Positions 33,446-45,178 of a stretch of 64,000 nucleotides of DNA are shown here, piece after piece; within the stretch, counting starts at the first letter, position 1, and each line of letters opens with the position of its first letter. The notes under the pieces are model-generated. The model had not been told where the DNA came from. It worked only from the letters and a program-made list of their open reading frames with translations, and made no database searches. Origin of the DNA: Hypomesus transpacificus (Eukaryota > Chordata > Actinopteri > Osmeriformes > Osmeridae); NCBI RefSeq assembly GCF_021917145.1, contig NC_061065.1, forward strand, positions 1,981,923-2,045,922, given 5' to 3'. Position numbers and translations under genes: made by a program.

Positions 33446-33966
33446 TGTAGAAGTGAGCAAGAACAGAATTCTGGACAGTGTTTAGCGTCAGTGCCATTGT
33501 GTCTTTGGCAAACACGATTTTGTCAGCACAATGTAATATTTTTACCGTGAAAGCGATTTGTAAGAAGTAATCCGCAAGTCTGAATATTGTGATTAGACTC
33601 TAGGTTAGGGAGTATTTTGTTCAAAACACTGTCTAAACCAATGAAATGATTTACCTATATCTTACGATCATCATCTCAACCATATTTTCATTAATCAGTG
33701 ACACACCAGACCATTAAATTAAGTTAACCATTGACAATGAGATCCGTCTGTTCGCCTCATTTCAAAGTTCATTTTAGGTATTCTAATGTTGTATCGTGTT
33801 TCTTTTCCTATGATGTAGAGGGTATGTGCTCACAGAATATGAGAGTATTCAAACTATTGAACGCAAAATTGACAATGTTTTAATGTACACTTTAGATTGC
33901 TGATTATTCATACACTAAAACATTCGAGCACTCAAGGATCACTTAACTAAGTCACATATAGATGAT
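33446..33966. other. Segment homologous to slc16a10 downstream sequence
   Basis: It aligns in order with about 27550-28170. Shared blocks include 'cagtgtttag.gtca.tgccattgt', 'gtctaaaccaat', 'aagttaacca' and 'agtattcaa..tattgaa'. No coding content. It marks the left part of the second duplicated unit. Confidence 0.6.
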
Positions 33967-34396
33967 TAACCCCTTTGGTAATTTTATCCAAAAACACACA
34001 TACTAACCCCTTTGGTCATTTCATCCAAAACACACATGCTAACCCCTTTGGTCATTTAATCCAAAACACACATGCTAACCCGTTTGGTCATTTTATCCAA
34101 AACACACATGCTAACCCCTTTGGTCATTTCATCCAAAACACACACACATTAACCCCTTTGGTCATTTCCACCAAAACACACATACTAACCCCTTTGGTCA
34201 TTTCCACCAAAACAAACATACCGCCCCTTTTGGTCATTTTATCCAAAACACACTTGCTAACCCCTTAGGTCATTTCATCCAAAACACACATGCTAACCCC
34301 TTTGGTCATTTCATCCAAAACACACATGCTAACCCCTTTAGTCATTTTATCCAAAAACACACATGCTAACCCCTTTGGTCATTTCATCCAAAACAC
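33967..34396. repeat. 36-bp minisatellite between the mfsd4b copies, about 12 units
   Basis: The unit is 'taacccctttggtcatttca' followed by 'tccaaaacacacatgc', 36-37 bases, with point differences between copies. There are no unique spacers between units. The open frame at 33975-34268 exists only because the unit is a multiple of three. Confidence 0.93.
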
Positions 34397-34872
34397 CGTA
34401 ACATGCAAAGGATCTGTCCTGCCATCATGTGTGTTATTTTCTGTGTTTAGAATGTGATATGATTGCATCAAAGTTGACATTCTCCAAATAGTCAATATAA
34501 CTTGACAGTAGCCTATTTTTAACAACTAGACTAGCCAGCTATCCAAATCAAAAATTTTCGAGGACGACAGAGGTCGCTGTTCTGGCAATCTCAATCCTAT
34601 GACTACTTCCTGCAAATTGACGCGTCGTCAGCTGAGCGCCTCATCATTATACGCTTGACATATGGAGTATCTTTACCATTAGCCGAGGTTCTCCTCTCTT
34701 GCTATCCGACCTTCAAAAATGGATGGATGGATGGATAGAATTAATGAATAAGCACGGTGTTCAGCACGGTCATTTTGAGGTGTCATTCACGAATAATACA
34801 CCACAGTGAGTTGCACGAATTTGTTTAGGCTACTTCGCCAACCTGTCCAGCGTTAGCCGTAATTTGACAGGT
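34397..34872. other. Upstream region of mfsd4b-2
   Basis: Mostly unique sequence with a short 'atggatgg' run near 34720. The last 70 bases match the leader of mfsd4b-1. No TATA box or other site can be supported. Confidence 0.4.
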
Positions 34873-37624
34873 ATGTCGGCCTCGTCCCCCCGAGAGACCG
34901 TTGTCAAAAAGAAGCATGTACGTTTCGCTAGAATGACAGATGAAGATGAAAACGACGACCAGGAAGATACTCTTTTTGACAAGAGGAAAGACATTCGGCG
35001 GGGTCTGAAGAGTGTTCTAAAAGCAGGGAAGCGGAGGAAAAACCAAGGTTTCGATGGAGTCGAAATTATCGACAGAGCTGGCAGCGACAGTTCTTTGGGA
35101 AACTGCAGCCGCTGGATGGTTACCTTGGCGCTGTGTGCATCCTTCCTTGGACTGGTAAATATGAATCCAGATCGTACGTCTTTCATTTACAGTAGCAATC
35201 ACGTTGTCAGTTTTATTGACGATACAGTCGAAGGCTATTTGGTGTAGAACATAAATGTTCTGTCTCTGTGCGTATCAATTTCTGAAAGCACGTTCTCCGA
35301 TGTTTTAGGAAGTCCATCCTCTTTTACACAGGTTGGTAATTGATAGATATACTGTTCTGCAGTTGTCCATGTCTGTTCATGCGTTTGGCTATCATTGATT
35401 TCTTATTTGCCATCTACATCGTGGCTGAGCAGGATTTGCATCCTGTTACCATTGCAGTATAACTGGCTCTACAAGTTCATGGGTCTCAGCTCTGGCGGAA
35501 TGATATATAATACACTTTTAATGACTTATAGCTTATGAAATGTCAAACCATAAAATACATGGGTCCTTACATTTTTCTAAAGCAAATACATGGGACCAAG
35601 TGAAAACGAAAATATATCTTCTTAAACATTGTTCCTCTGTTTTCCTGTTTACTGGTCTGTTCCAGGGTATGAGCATTTCTGTTGTGGGCCCCACCTTTGA
35701 GGACCTGGCCATCAACGTCAACCAGGACATCAGTAACATCTCCTACATTTTTGTAGGCCGTGCTTCAGGGTACATTGGTGGCTCCTTATTTGGAGGGATT
35801 CTCTTTGACCACTTGAACCCTCATTTGATGTTGGGTAAGACTATAATATATCAAGAGACCCCTGTGGTAAATGTACCAACTTGAACCCTGTACAGTTTAA
35901 TATGTAAGTGTGTGGCATGGTATGCCTGACTACTGCTGTATGTTGGTTCTTTTGTGTTTAAGCTTTTCAGCTTGTTGGCATGCTTGTTGTATGTTACGTG
36001 TTTATTCAATCTTGTAGTGCTTTGAGGAAATGAAAAGCACATGATGAAAAAAAGGGTATTATTATAATCCTTTGTTTTCCCATTCAGGATTCTCCATGTT
36101 GGTCACAGCGTTTGGGATGTGTGCCATCCCTTTCTGTAAAAAGGCTGCTATTCTCACTATCATGATGTGTGGTATCGGAACCACTATGGGTATTTTAGAC
36201 ACAGGTAAGAACATTAAACAGCTTGTTGTAAATAACAGTTTTAAGTGGCGATTGTTGTCAGTTAAAGAGTGGTTCTGCTTTTCTCTCCAACAGGTGGGAA
36301 TGTCCTCATCTTGAACACGTGGCGTAAGCAAGCTGGACCCCACATGCAAGCTCTCCACTTCAGCTTCGCTATTGGGGCTTTCGCGTCGCCCATCATCGCT
36401 AAGCTGATTTTCGGAACAGACCTGGTTCCGCACAAAAACATCAGCGCGATAGCCATGGTAACCTCCCCACCCGTAACCAACCTGGTCTCCGAAGCCTCCC
36501 TCTCCTCAGCGCTTCTCTCCGTGATCCAAAGCTGGACCGTCACCCTCCGGTCCATGTGGGCCTACGTCGTGATCGGGTCCTTCCTCTTCCTGGTTTCCCT
36601 CCTCTTCTTCTTCATCTACACCTGCTGCTCACCTTCTCGTGACAAGTCCCAGACGCAAGCAGCTAAGCCTCTGGTGTCCAAGAGCCACAACGCTCTCATC
36701 ATCATGCTCTTCTGGTTCTTCTTCTGGTACGTGGGAGCTGAGGTTGCCTACGGCTCCTTCATCTTCACCTTCGCCAAGGATTACGCCCACATGGAGCAGT
36801 CTCAGGCCGCGGGCCTTAACTCTTTATTCTGGGGGATGTTTGCAGCTGGCCGGGGCATGGCTATCTTCTTTGCGACCTGCATGCACCCAGGCACCATGAT
36901 CCTGCTGAGTCTGTTGGGCTGCATGCTGTCCTCCCTGCTACTCACATTCTTCAACAACGTGCAGCTGGTCCTCTGGATCTGCACAGGGCTTTATGGTATC
37001 TCCATGTCCACCACCTTCCCCAGTGGAATCTCCTGGGTGGAACAGTACACCACAGTGACTGGCCGCTCGGCCGCCGTGTTTGTGGTGGGCGCGGCCCTGG
37101 GGGAGATGGTGCTGCCCGCTCTCCTGGGCTTCCTGCTGGGGAGGATCACGGGGGATCACCCCCTGCTCATGTACCTGGCTCTGCTCACCTCCACCATCAC
37201 CTCCATCCTCTTCCCGGTCATGTACAAGTTGGCCACCACGCCCAGCGGACCGAGTCGGAGACCCAACGTCAAGGGGCGTCCGGAGGCAGACGACGGGGAG
37301 TATCGGCAAGCGCTGCTCGACTCGAGAGCCGACGAGGAGGAGGAGCAGGAGGACGAGGCCGACCAGTGGAACGACGCAGACTTTGAGGTGATTGAGATGG
37401 ACGAGGCAGGTCTTCTGAACTCTCCTAAGAAGCCCTTCTCCTCGCCCCCTGACGGGGGTGCTGGGATGTCAGGGGACACCAGCCCTCTCTTCCCCTCGGC
37501 ACTCTCCAAAACCCAGTCCCCTCAACACTCTGGAGGGTCCTCCTTCTCAGACCACCTTCCCCTTCTGGGAGAATCACCCAGACGGAAACTACTGCTCTCT
37601 CTGGAAAGAGAGAAGAGAGACTAA
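34873..37624 (+). CDS. mfsd4b: MFSD4B-like sodium-dependent glucose transporter 1, tandem copy 2, four exons
   Basis: Coding exons: 34873-35154, 35666-35834, 36088-36204, 36294-37624, giving 632 aa. The layout and splice phases are those of copy 1. Domains are a charged N-terminus, TM1 (CSRWMVTLALCASFLGL), the MFS loop GRASGYIGGSLFGGILF, GNVLILNTWRKQAGPHMQ, a variable loop (about 36460-36680), the conserved FWYVGAEVAYGSF block and the final helices. After MYKLATT comes a long cytosolic tail with an acid run (DEEEEQEDEADQWNDADFEVIEMDEAG) and a Ser/Pro-rich end that copy 1 lacks. The predicted role is plasma-membrane sugar transport as for copy 1. Introns 2 and 3 are still alignable with those of copy 1; intron 3 is nearly identical. 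Which copy is the stricter orthologue of the single mammalian gene needs a tree. Confidence 0.93.
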
Positions 37625-38220
37625 GACCTGGCAAGGCGGGGACTCCCCCGGTGGACCTGAGTGCTGTGAAGATGTTACTGTGTCCTAAGCTAGCTTTGTC
37701 TACAGAGAAACATTTCTATAAACACGATGTACTTGGCGATAGTGTTTGTTTTCAATGTATCCTTAGCTTTCCTTGTTTGTTCCGTCCTCTCTTGCACTGA
37801 ATGTTGTTACTGAAATTATATTTGATCCTTTGGCCTGTGGGTCATTCACTCTTAGAAAGCCATCTACTGATGCAGCCTGGTACAGTTATTTGGCTGTATA
37901 TTTTGCAGACTTGAAAATGTATTTTGTAAACATTAACGTGAATTATAAAAAATAATAGCAATACCGTGATAAACCTTGAAGACATTTTACTTTTCATTTT
38001 TTGTTTCAAACAAATTAGTGCATTATCTATAGTTGATTTTGAGTTCGAGACCTGGTATGGAATGGATATTTGTTTTTGCACTTTTTTGGTAAAATAGAAA
38101 ATAAAAATATATTTTCCAACTAATGTTTTCTATGTAATGCATTGTGATGAAATTTGTTGCTGTACTTCCATTGATGTAATTATCTTCTTTTTCAATAAAT
38201 TAAAACCTTTGGATCTTAAG
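37625..38220 (+). other. mfsd4b: mfsd4b-2 3' UTR
   Basis: Non-coding, increasingly AT-rich sequence from the stop to the AATAAA at 38194-38199. No repeat is visible. Confidence 0.65.
38194..38199 (+). terminator. mfsd4b: Poly(A) signal of mfsd4b-2
   Basis: A canonical AATAAA about 570 bases after the stop. The opposing rev3l signal is only 68 bases further on. Confidence 0.65.
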
Positions 38221-38266
38221 TGAGGAAAAACAAATAGATTCATACTTGCATTTTGATACATTGAGT

Positions 38267-38272
38267 TTTATT
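38267..38272 (-). terminator. rev3l: Poly(A) signal of rev3l
   Basis: TTTATT on the plus strand reads AATAAA on the minus strand, about 1 kb after the rev3l stop codon. It is the furthest clear signal before the opposing gene. Confidence 0.55.
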
Positions 38273-39272
38273 ATATCAATCTCAAACCTTCACCCACAGC
38301 AATGTCCATTAAAAACAAACAAAAAACAATTCCTTCATCTATTTTACATTTGTACAAATACACATATCCTGTTTACAGTTGAGTGAGAAATAGTAGGTGA
38401 GTAGATTTTGGGTAACAGTGTTAGAGTACACTAAAACTGAAAGATGTATACAAAACATTATGCACAATGAAATAAAATATATCCTTGCCATAAATTATCA
38501 CACAGTATTGCAACAGTCCCAGAAGTGAAAATTAAAATGAATACTCTGCATCTTCCCTCAAATGGCTGCTGTCGATGCCCTAGGATGAAAGGACGCCTTA
38601 ACAGACAGAAATACAATCAAGGCTGAAACAAACAAATCTAGAAATGTATGGCACCCTGAAACAGAATGCATTATGACAACTTGATTTCAATTCTCCACTG
38701 CTGATACACAGGGAGATCTGCTGTACAGTCACTATTTACAAAAGAGTGTATTTGATATAAAAAAAACAAATAGAGTCAATCAGTGGTTCATTTCATCCAG
38801 AATTACTAGGATCTCATCAAACGACATTCAGACTTTCAAGTCTTGCGTTTTTTACAAACTGCTACAGCGCAGTCTTAGTATTCGATCAGGCTGCAGGTAA
38901 TGGCAGATGACACAGACAAGACGACCTCCACATAAATCATCTGAAGACATCAGCTTCACTCACAACCAATAGCAGCTAATGAAGACGGCAGTGAATGAGA
39001 ACAAAAACACCAACCCTTGATAAAGCCCCCCCAAGGGAGCCCCCCCCCCCCCCCCCCCAAGGGAGCCCCCCCCCCCCCCCCAAAGGAGGCCCACACAGCC
39101 AGTCTGGACACGCAGGTATATTTGTCAAACAAACAAATGACAACAGGACCGAATGAAAACACAACAGGGTTCAATCAAAGCGCCGACACGCTAACAGAAA
39201 CCCCACGCTAACACTGAGCTGAGCGAGGCAGCGTTTAGCACCAGGGTGGCACCGTGCGGCACCAGGGGCTGT
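38273..39272 (-). other. rev3l: rev3l 3' UTR
   Basis: Follows the stop at 39273-39275 on the minus strand. It contains two runs of 19 and 16 C on the plus strand (39040-39058 and 39066-39081), which are G runs in the mRNA. The stretch 38481-38560 has a second homologous copy behind mfsd4b-1. Confidence 0.65.
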
Positions 39273-39471
39273 TCAGAACTGCTCGAGGAGCTGGCGGAGG
39301 TAGGGGGCCTTGGACAGTTGCCGGTTGACCCGAGACAGCTTGTAGAGAACGGGACAGTCCAGGGACGCGCACGGAACCTTTCTCTCTGCACTGCCACTGC
39401 AGTTACGACAGATCTGGAGACACATACAGACGCTAGTTGGCTTTAGCAAGCAGTGGAAATGCAAAATACAG

Positions 39472-39514
<43 letters not shown>

Positions 39515-39918
39515 GACTGTAACATAATTTATTTGCAATCTGTACTCAGGCTGCCCACGGACAAAACTGAAACACGAAGCCAGCGGTATAAAAAGGTGCC
39601 TGTGGGGGGGGGGCCAGCATTCCCATCAGTGCTGACCTCATTACAGCCCCCCCCGTCCCCCCCCCCCCCCCCCCCCCCCCCCGTCCCCCTGGTGTCCCTC
39701 ACCTTCAGCAGCTGGTCCTGCTGGCTCTCCCACAGTCGCATGTCCTGGTGGAGGGTGACAGCGACGCGGTGAGGCTCGGCCCGGCAGCGAGCGCACACGC
39801 CCAGCTGGGTGAGATGGTCACACACGGGGCAGTGCAGCGTGGTGAAGTAGTGAGAGATGGTGCCCTTCCTCCCTGCCTCATCCCAGGGACACGCTGTGGA
39901 GCAGGAGGCCTTCTGGAC
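39273..39918 (-). CDS. rev3l: rev3l Cys-rich C-terminal exons (CysA and CysB)
   Basis: Exon 39918-39703 encodes [18 protein letters not shown] with CysA pattern C-x2-C-x8-C-x2-C. Exon 39413-39273 encodes CysB, C-x2-C-x9-C-x4-C (CRNCSG...CASLDC), ending [18 protein letters not shown] before the stop. In B-family polymerases CysA holds zinc and CysB holds a 4Fe-4S cluster and binds POLD2; all eight Cys are present. Confidence 0.95.
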
Positions 39919-42900
39919 CTGGAGACACACACACAGGACACACACAGGACACACACACACACAGGACACACACACACACAGGACACACACAGGACACACA
40001 CACACAGGACACACACACAGGACACACACAGGACACACACACAGGACACACACACAGGACACACACACACACAGGACACACACAGGACACACACACACAC
40101 AGGACACACACACACACAGGACACACACACACACAGGACACACACACACACAGGACACACACACAGGACACACACAGGACACACACACACAGGACACACA
40201 CAGGACACACACACACACAGGACACACACACACACAGGACACACACACAGGACACACACACACAGGACACACACACAGGACACACACACAGGACACACAC
40301 ACACACAGGACACACACACACACAGGACACACACACAGGACACACACACAGGACACACACACACACAGGACACACAGGACACACACACACACAGGACACA
40401 CAGGACACACACACACACAGGACACACACACACACAGGACACACACACACACAGGACACACACACAGGACACACACACACAGGACACACACACAGGACAC
40501 ACACACAGGACACACACACACACAGGACACACACACACACAGGACACACACACAGGACACACACACACAGGACACACACACAGGACACACACACACACAG
40601 GACACACACACACACAGGACACACACACACACAGGACACACACACAGGACACACACACAGGACACACACACACACAGGACACACAGGACACACACACACA
40701 CAGGACACACAGGACACACACACACACAGGACACACAGGACACACACACACACAGGACACACACACACACAGGACACACACACACACAGGACACACACAC
40801 AGGACACACACACAGGACACACACACAGGACACACACACACACACAGGACACACACACACACAGGACACACACACACACACAGGACACACACACACACAG
40901 GACACACACACACACAGGACACACACACACACACAGGACACACACACACACAGGACACACAGGACACACACACACACAGGACACACACACACAGGACACA
41001 CACACACACACAGGACACACACACACACACACACAGGACACACACACACACAGGACACACAGGACACACACACACACACACACAGGACACACACAGGACA
41101 CACAGGACACACACACACAGGACACACACACAAAGGACACACACACACACACAGGACACACACACACACAGGACACACACACACACAGGACACACACACT
41201 TCCATCAGGCAAAGGCAGTTGTGTGAGGCTTTCCTAAAAATGACCACCAGGTGGCAACTGCAGCACATCACAAAGACCTGGATATGTGTCTAACAATGAC
41301 TACTACCACCATAACTGGAGACAGGTCTGATTTGATTCCTAACGTGCAGCCATGGATTTCCCCTTGCCTACATGACTTGTTTCTGTCTTGTACAAAAAGT
41401 CTGAACAAAGCAGTTTAGATTTTCATCTCGGCTTCCGACAGACGTGTAAATCTAATCAGTAAGGTGCCGCTCAGAAGGGGCAGGGTGCGTCCCATATCAG
41501 ATCTCACATTCTCACAAGAAATAAACAAATCGCTTCATCAGTTTTTCAAGATGACCACAGGTGATGAGCCGATGGTGCTGTGGTGGGTAGGAGGGTAGGT
41601 GTCTCTCCCTCCTGCCCCCTCCTCGAGGCCTCACCTTGGGCAGCTCCTGGTACCAGCTGGGCACGTCCACGCCGATGAGCTGGAAGATGCGGGCCAGCGG
41701 GGGCAGGATCTGCTTGGTGATGTAGTAGGTGGCGTTGAGGCGCAGGCTGCTGTCCTGCAGCACCTCCAGGGGGCGCCGCACCAGCTGGATGAGGGGCACG
41801 CCCGGCGTCCCGTACACCACCACGTAGGGAACCCTCTCTCCCACACGCGGTTCCAGACGCCGGTCGTACGCCATCATACGCCTGGGGAGGAGGAGGGAGG
41901 CAGGGAAGGGATGAGAAGAAGGCCAAAATTCATCAATTCTCAATCATTTTTTCCACAACTGTATTTGAATACGATGCAAAAACAGACGCACGTCAGTAAT
42001 ATGTGTATCGTTTGCCTACAAACGCAAAAAAACACACAAATAAAACATTCATTTAAATGTGCACACGACTGTAATAAATGGTAATATTTCTCATGAATCA
42101 TACTGAATATTGGGCCCCCTTTTAACCATGTCTTTGAAATCTGATTTCTCCACCCATTAGGGAATGGGTTGCTAGGCAACTGTCTCAGGTACAGTGTACA
42201 CAGAGTCGGCTGTAGTGGAGCAGGCAGACAACGTGCATTGTGGGGAATCAGTGAGTGGTACTACACAGCACACTCTGCCAGTGGAGGGGGAGGTCTATCA
42301 CACAGCTACATTACACTCACACACACACACACCGGAGAACACACACACACACAAAACAGCCACACCAAAGACACACACGCACACAAAGACCAAGCCAAAG
42401 AGACACACAAAAAAAAAAGTGGACAAAAGAATAATAATAAAACAAAAATAAAATATAAAATACAACGCTTTTACGCAGGCACACCAGTGCAGGTGTCTGG
42501 AGGGAGGCCTGGAGGGGGTCTGGAGGGGGGGGGGGGGGGTGCTGACATACCTGCTGAGCTCCAGAGCAGGGACGCAGGCCCCAGGCCGATACGAGCCGCT
42601 GCCCCTGTACTCCTTAGCGAAGGTGAGGTCCTGCATGCTGGCCCCGCCCTCTAGCACCTTCACACACTGACGCTGCACGTACTGCTTCACCTGGCTCACG
42701 TCCCGGGTCTCAAACAGCAGCTTGATGGAACGCTCCAAGATCTAGACGGGGGGGAAAGGTCGGGGGGGTCAAAGGTCACACTAGGACACGGGGGCAAAGG
42801 GGTTTTCCTCCTCCTGTCTAGACGGTTACGGAAGGTCGGGTTTTTCCCCCTCGTCTCCCTCTGATCGCCGTGGGAACAGGAGCCTGAGCGCAGGGCTGCT

Positions 42901-45143
42901 GGGAGGGAGGTGCTGGAGGGCGTTACCTTGGAAACAGCCGGACATCCGTCTCTCCGCACGGTTTCGATCCCCTTGGCGTCGAAGACGGGATCCTTCTGGT
43001 CCAGAGTCTCGTACATGTAGCCCACATAGCGCTTCTTAGTCTGAAGCACACAGGGCAGGTACACCTGGGGGGAGGGAGGGGGAGGGGAGGAGGAGGAGGA
43101 GGGGAGGAGGGGAGGAGGGGGTAAGACTACTGCAGTGCTTATCAATCTTTTTCAGACTGGCCTCCATTGAAAAAAGGAAAAGACACACATCCACAGGCAA
43201 GTGTGCATTCCGTCATGTACACACACACTTTAAATGTCAACGTGATCTGATCCACACGGTGAACAATTGAGCGTGTGTGTGTCCTGAATGAATAGGACAC
43301 ACTTGGCTATGCGGGTCTACACCAGTAAGGCTGTCTCCCTGTATCCAGCTCCCTACCTTCTCAAACTTCAGCTTGACCGGCTTAGGGTTGGTGGCCGTCA
43401 CAGCCTCTGCGATCTCGTTTCCGATCCTGAAGGCTTGCTCTTTGGTGGCTCCCTTAAGCAGGACAAACATGCTGGGGAGGAACCAGAGCAGAGGTCAGGG
43501 GGAGATGGTGAGCAGAGGTCAGGGGGAGATGGTGAGCAGAGGTCAGGGGGAGATGGTGAACAGAGGTCAGGAGGAGATGGTGAGCAGAGGTCAGGAGGAG
43601 ATGGTGAACAGAGGTCAGGAGGAGATGGTGAACAGAGGTCAGGGGGAGATGGTGAGCAGAGGTCAGGAGGAGATGGTGAGCAGAGGTCAGGGGGAGATGG
43701 TGAGCAGAGGTCAGGGGGAGATGGTGAGCAGAGGTCAGGGGGAGATGGTGAGCAGAGGTCAGGGGGAGATGGTGAGCAGAGGTCAGGGGGAGATGGTGAG
43801 CAGAGGTCAGGGGGAGATGGTGAGCAGAGCTGGGCCGCCTCGTCTCTCCGAGCGAGCGACAGCGCTCCCTACCTGTCAGTGTCCCCGTACACAACGTGAG
43901 CTCCCCATTTCTTGGTGTCGTTCACCATCTTGATGGCTCTCTCCAGAGTCTCCCGGGCTTTGTGGACGATGCTGTCCCCGACCTGAGAAACACGCAGCAT
44001 GACAACACGGCGGAGCCTTCACAACACGCATACTGAAAACCACCCCCAGGTCCCCTCACCTCCACTCCCCAGAACCTCACCTCCACCCCCCAGGTCCCCT
44101 CACCTCCACCCCCCAGAACCTCACCTCCATACCCTCAGGTGCCCTCACCTCCACCCCCCAGGTCCCCTCACCTCCACCCCCCCAGGACCTCACCTCCACG
44201 CTGGGCATGCGTCCAGAGTAGCTGGCGGCGGTGTATCCGAAGGTGACGTTGGCGATGAGCTTGAGCCCCAGCTGCCTGGCGTGCAGCAGCCTGAGCAGGG
44301 CCTTGTCCTGGCGGTGGATCTTCATGGCCTGTTTCACCATGATCCGCGTGTTCAGGATCTCCTCCAGCATACTGGGCACCACCCCCTTACGCACCGACGG
44401 CTACACACATCAAACACACACACACACGCGCCCAACGAACACACACACACACGCACAACTTAACATTTACTTCCAAATCAGGATTTGTAAGACGGCGACT
44501 TTGATTTGAAATCAGGAGGCAGCTAGCGTGAGGACAGGACGACAGGCGGCAGCTGTACCTTGACGAAGGCGATGCCGTTGGGGGACAGGGTGATGTCGTT
44601 GCGTAGCTGGTACAGCAGCTCAGGAGGAACCCTCAGGGAGGTGCAGCCAAACTTAAACTCATCCGACCTGGAACAGCGGCACCAGGGTTAGCCTCGCACC
44701 CACGTACCCAACAGACAGACATACAGTGTGTGTGTGGAGACAGTGTGCGTGTGTGAGAGACAGTGTGCGTGTGTGAGAGACAGTGTGTGTGTGTGGAGAC
44801 AGCAGTCCTTACGTTTGCAGGCTCTCCACGTGGCCCAGGCAGGTGGAGTAGCAGTAGTTGTAGGCGATGACGATGGAGGGGTAGAGAGACTGGAAGTCCA
44901 GCACCACCACAGAGTTGCTGTAGAAGCGGGACTGGGGCTCCATCACCAGGGGGATGCACTGCGGCGCCCTCTGCTGGGCGCGCTGCTGCACGCTGGGCGT
45001 CACCGCTATGTAGTTCATGGGCTTGGCCAAGCGCAGCATCATGGACTCTACACGGTACTGCAGGGGAGGGGGGGAGAAAAAGAGAGAGACGGGGGGGAGA
45101 AAGAGAGAGAGACAGGGGGGGGAAGAGAGAGAGAGAGGGGGGG

Positions 45144-45178
<35 letters not shown>

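Noticed and set aside
33967..34396. CRISPR-like regular repeats of about 36 bases
   Set aside because: The units are contiguous with no unique spacers, and the genome is a vertebrate; it is a minisatellite.
39529..41293. Open frames of 440-580 residues on both strands (Cys/Val-rich, His/Thr-rich)
   Set aside because: They are translations of the TG/CA array in all frames; only the part at 39703-39918 on the minus strand is a rev3l exon.
43288..43933. Open frames of about 150-200 residues with [12 protein letters not shown] repeats
   Set aside because: The 24-bp minisatellite is a multiple of three and stays open in several frames; it is intronic.
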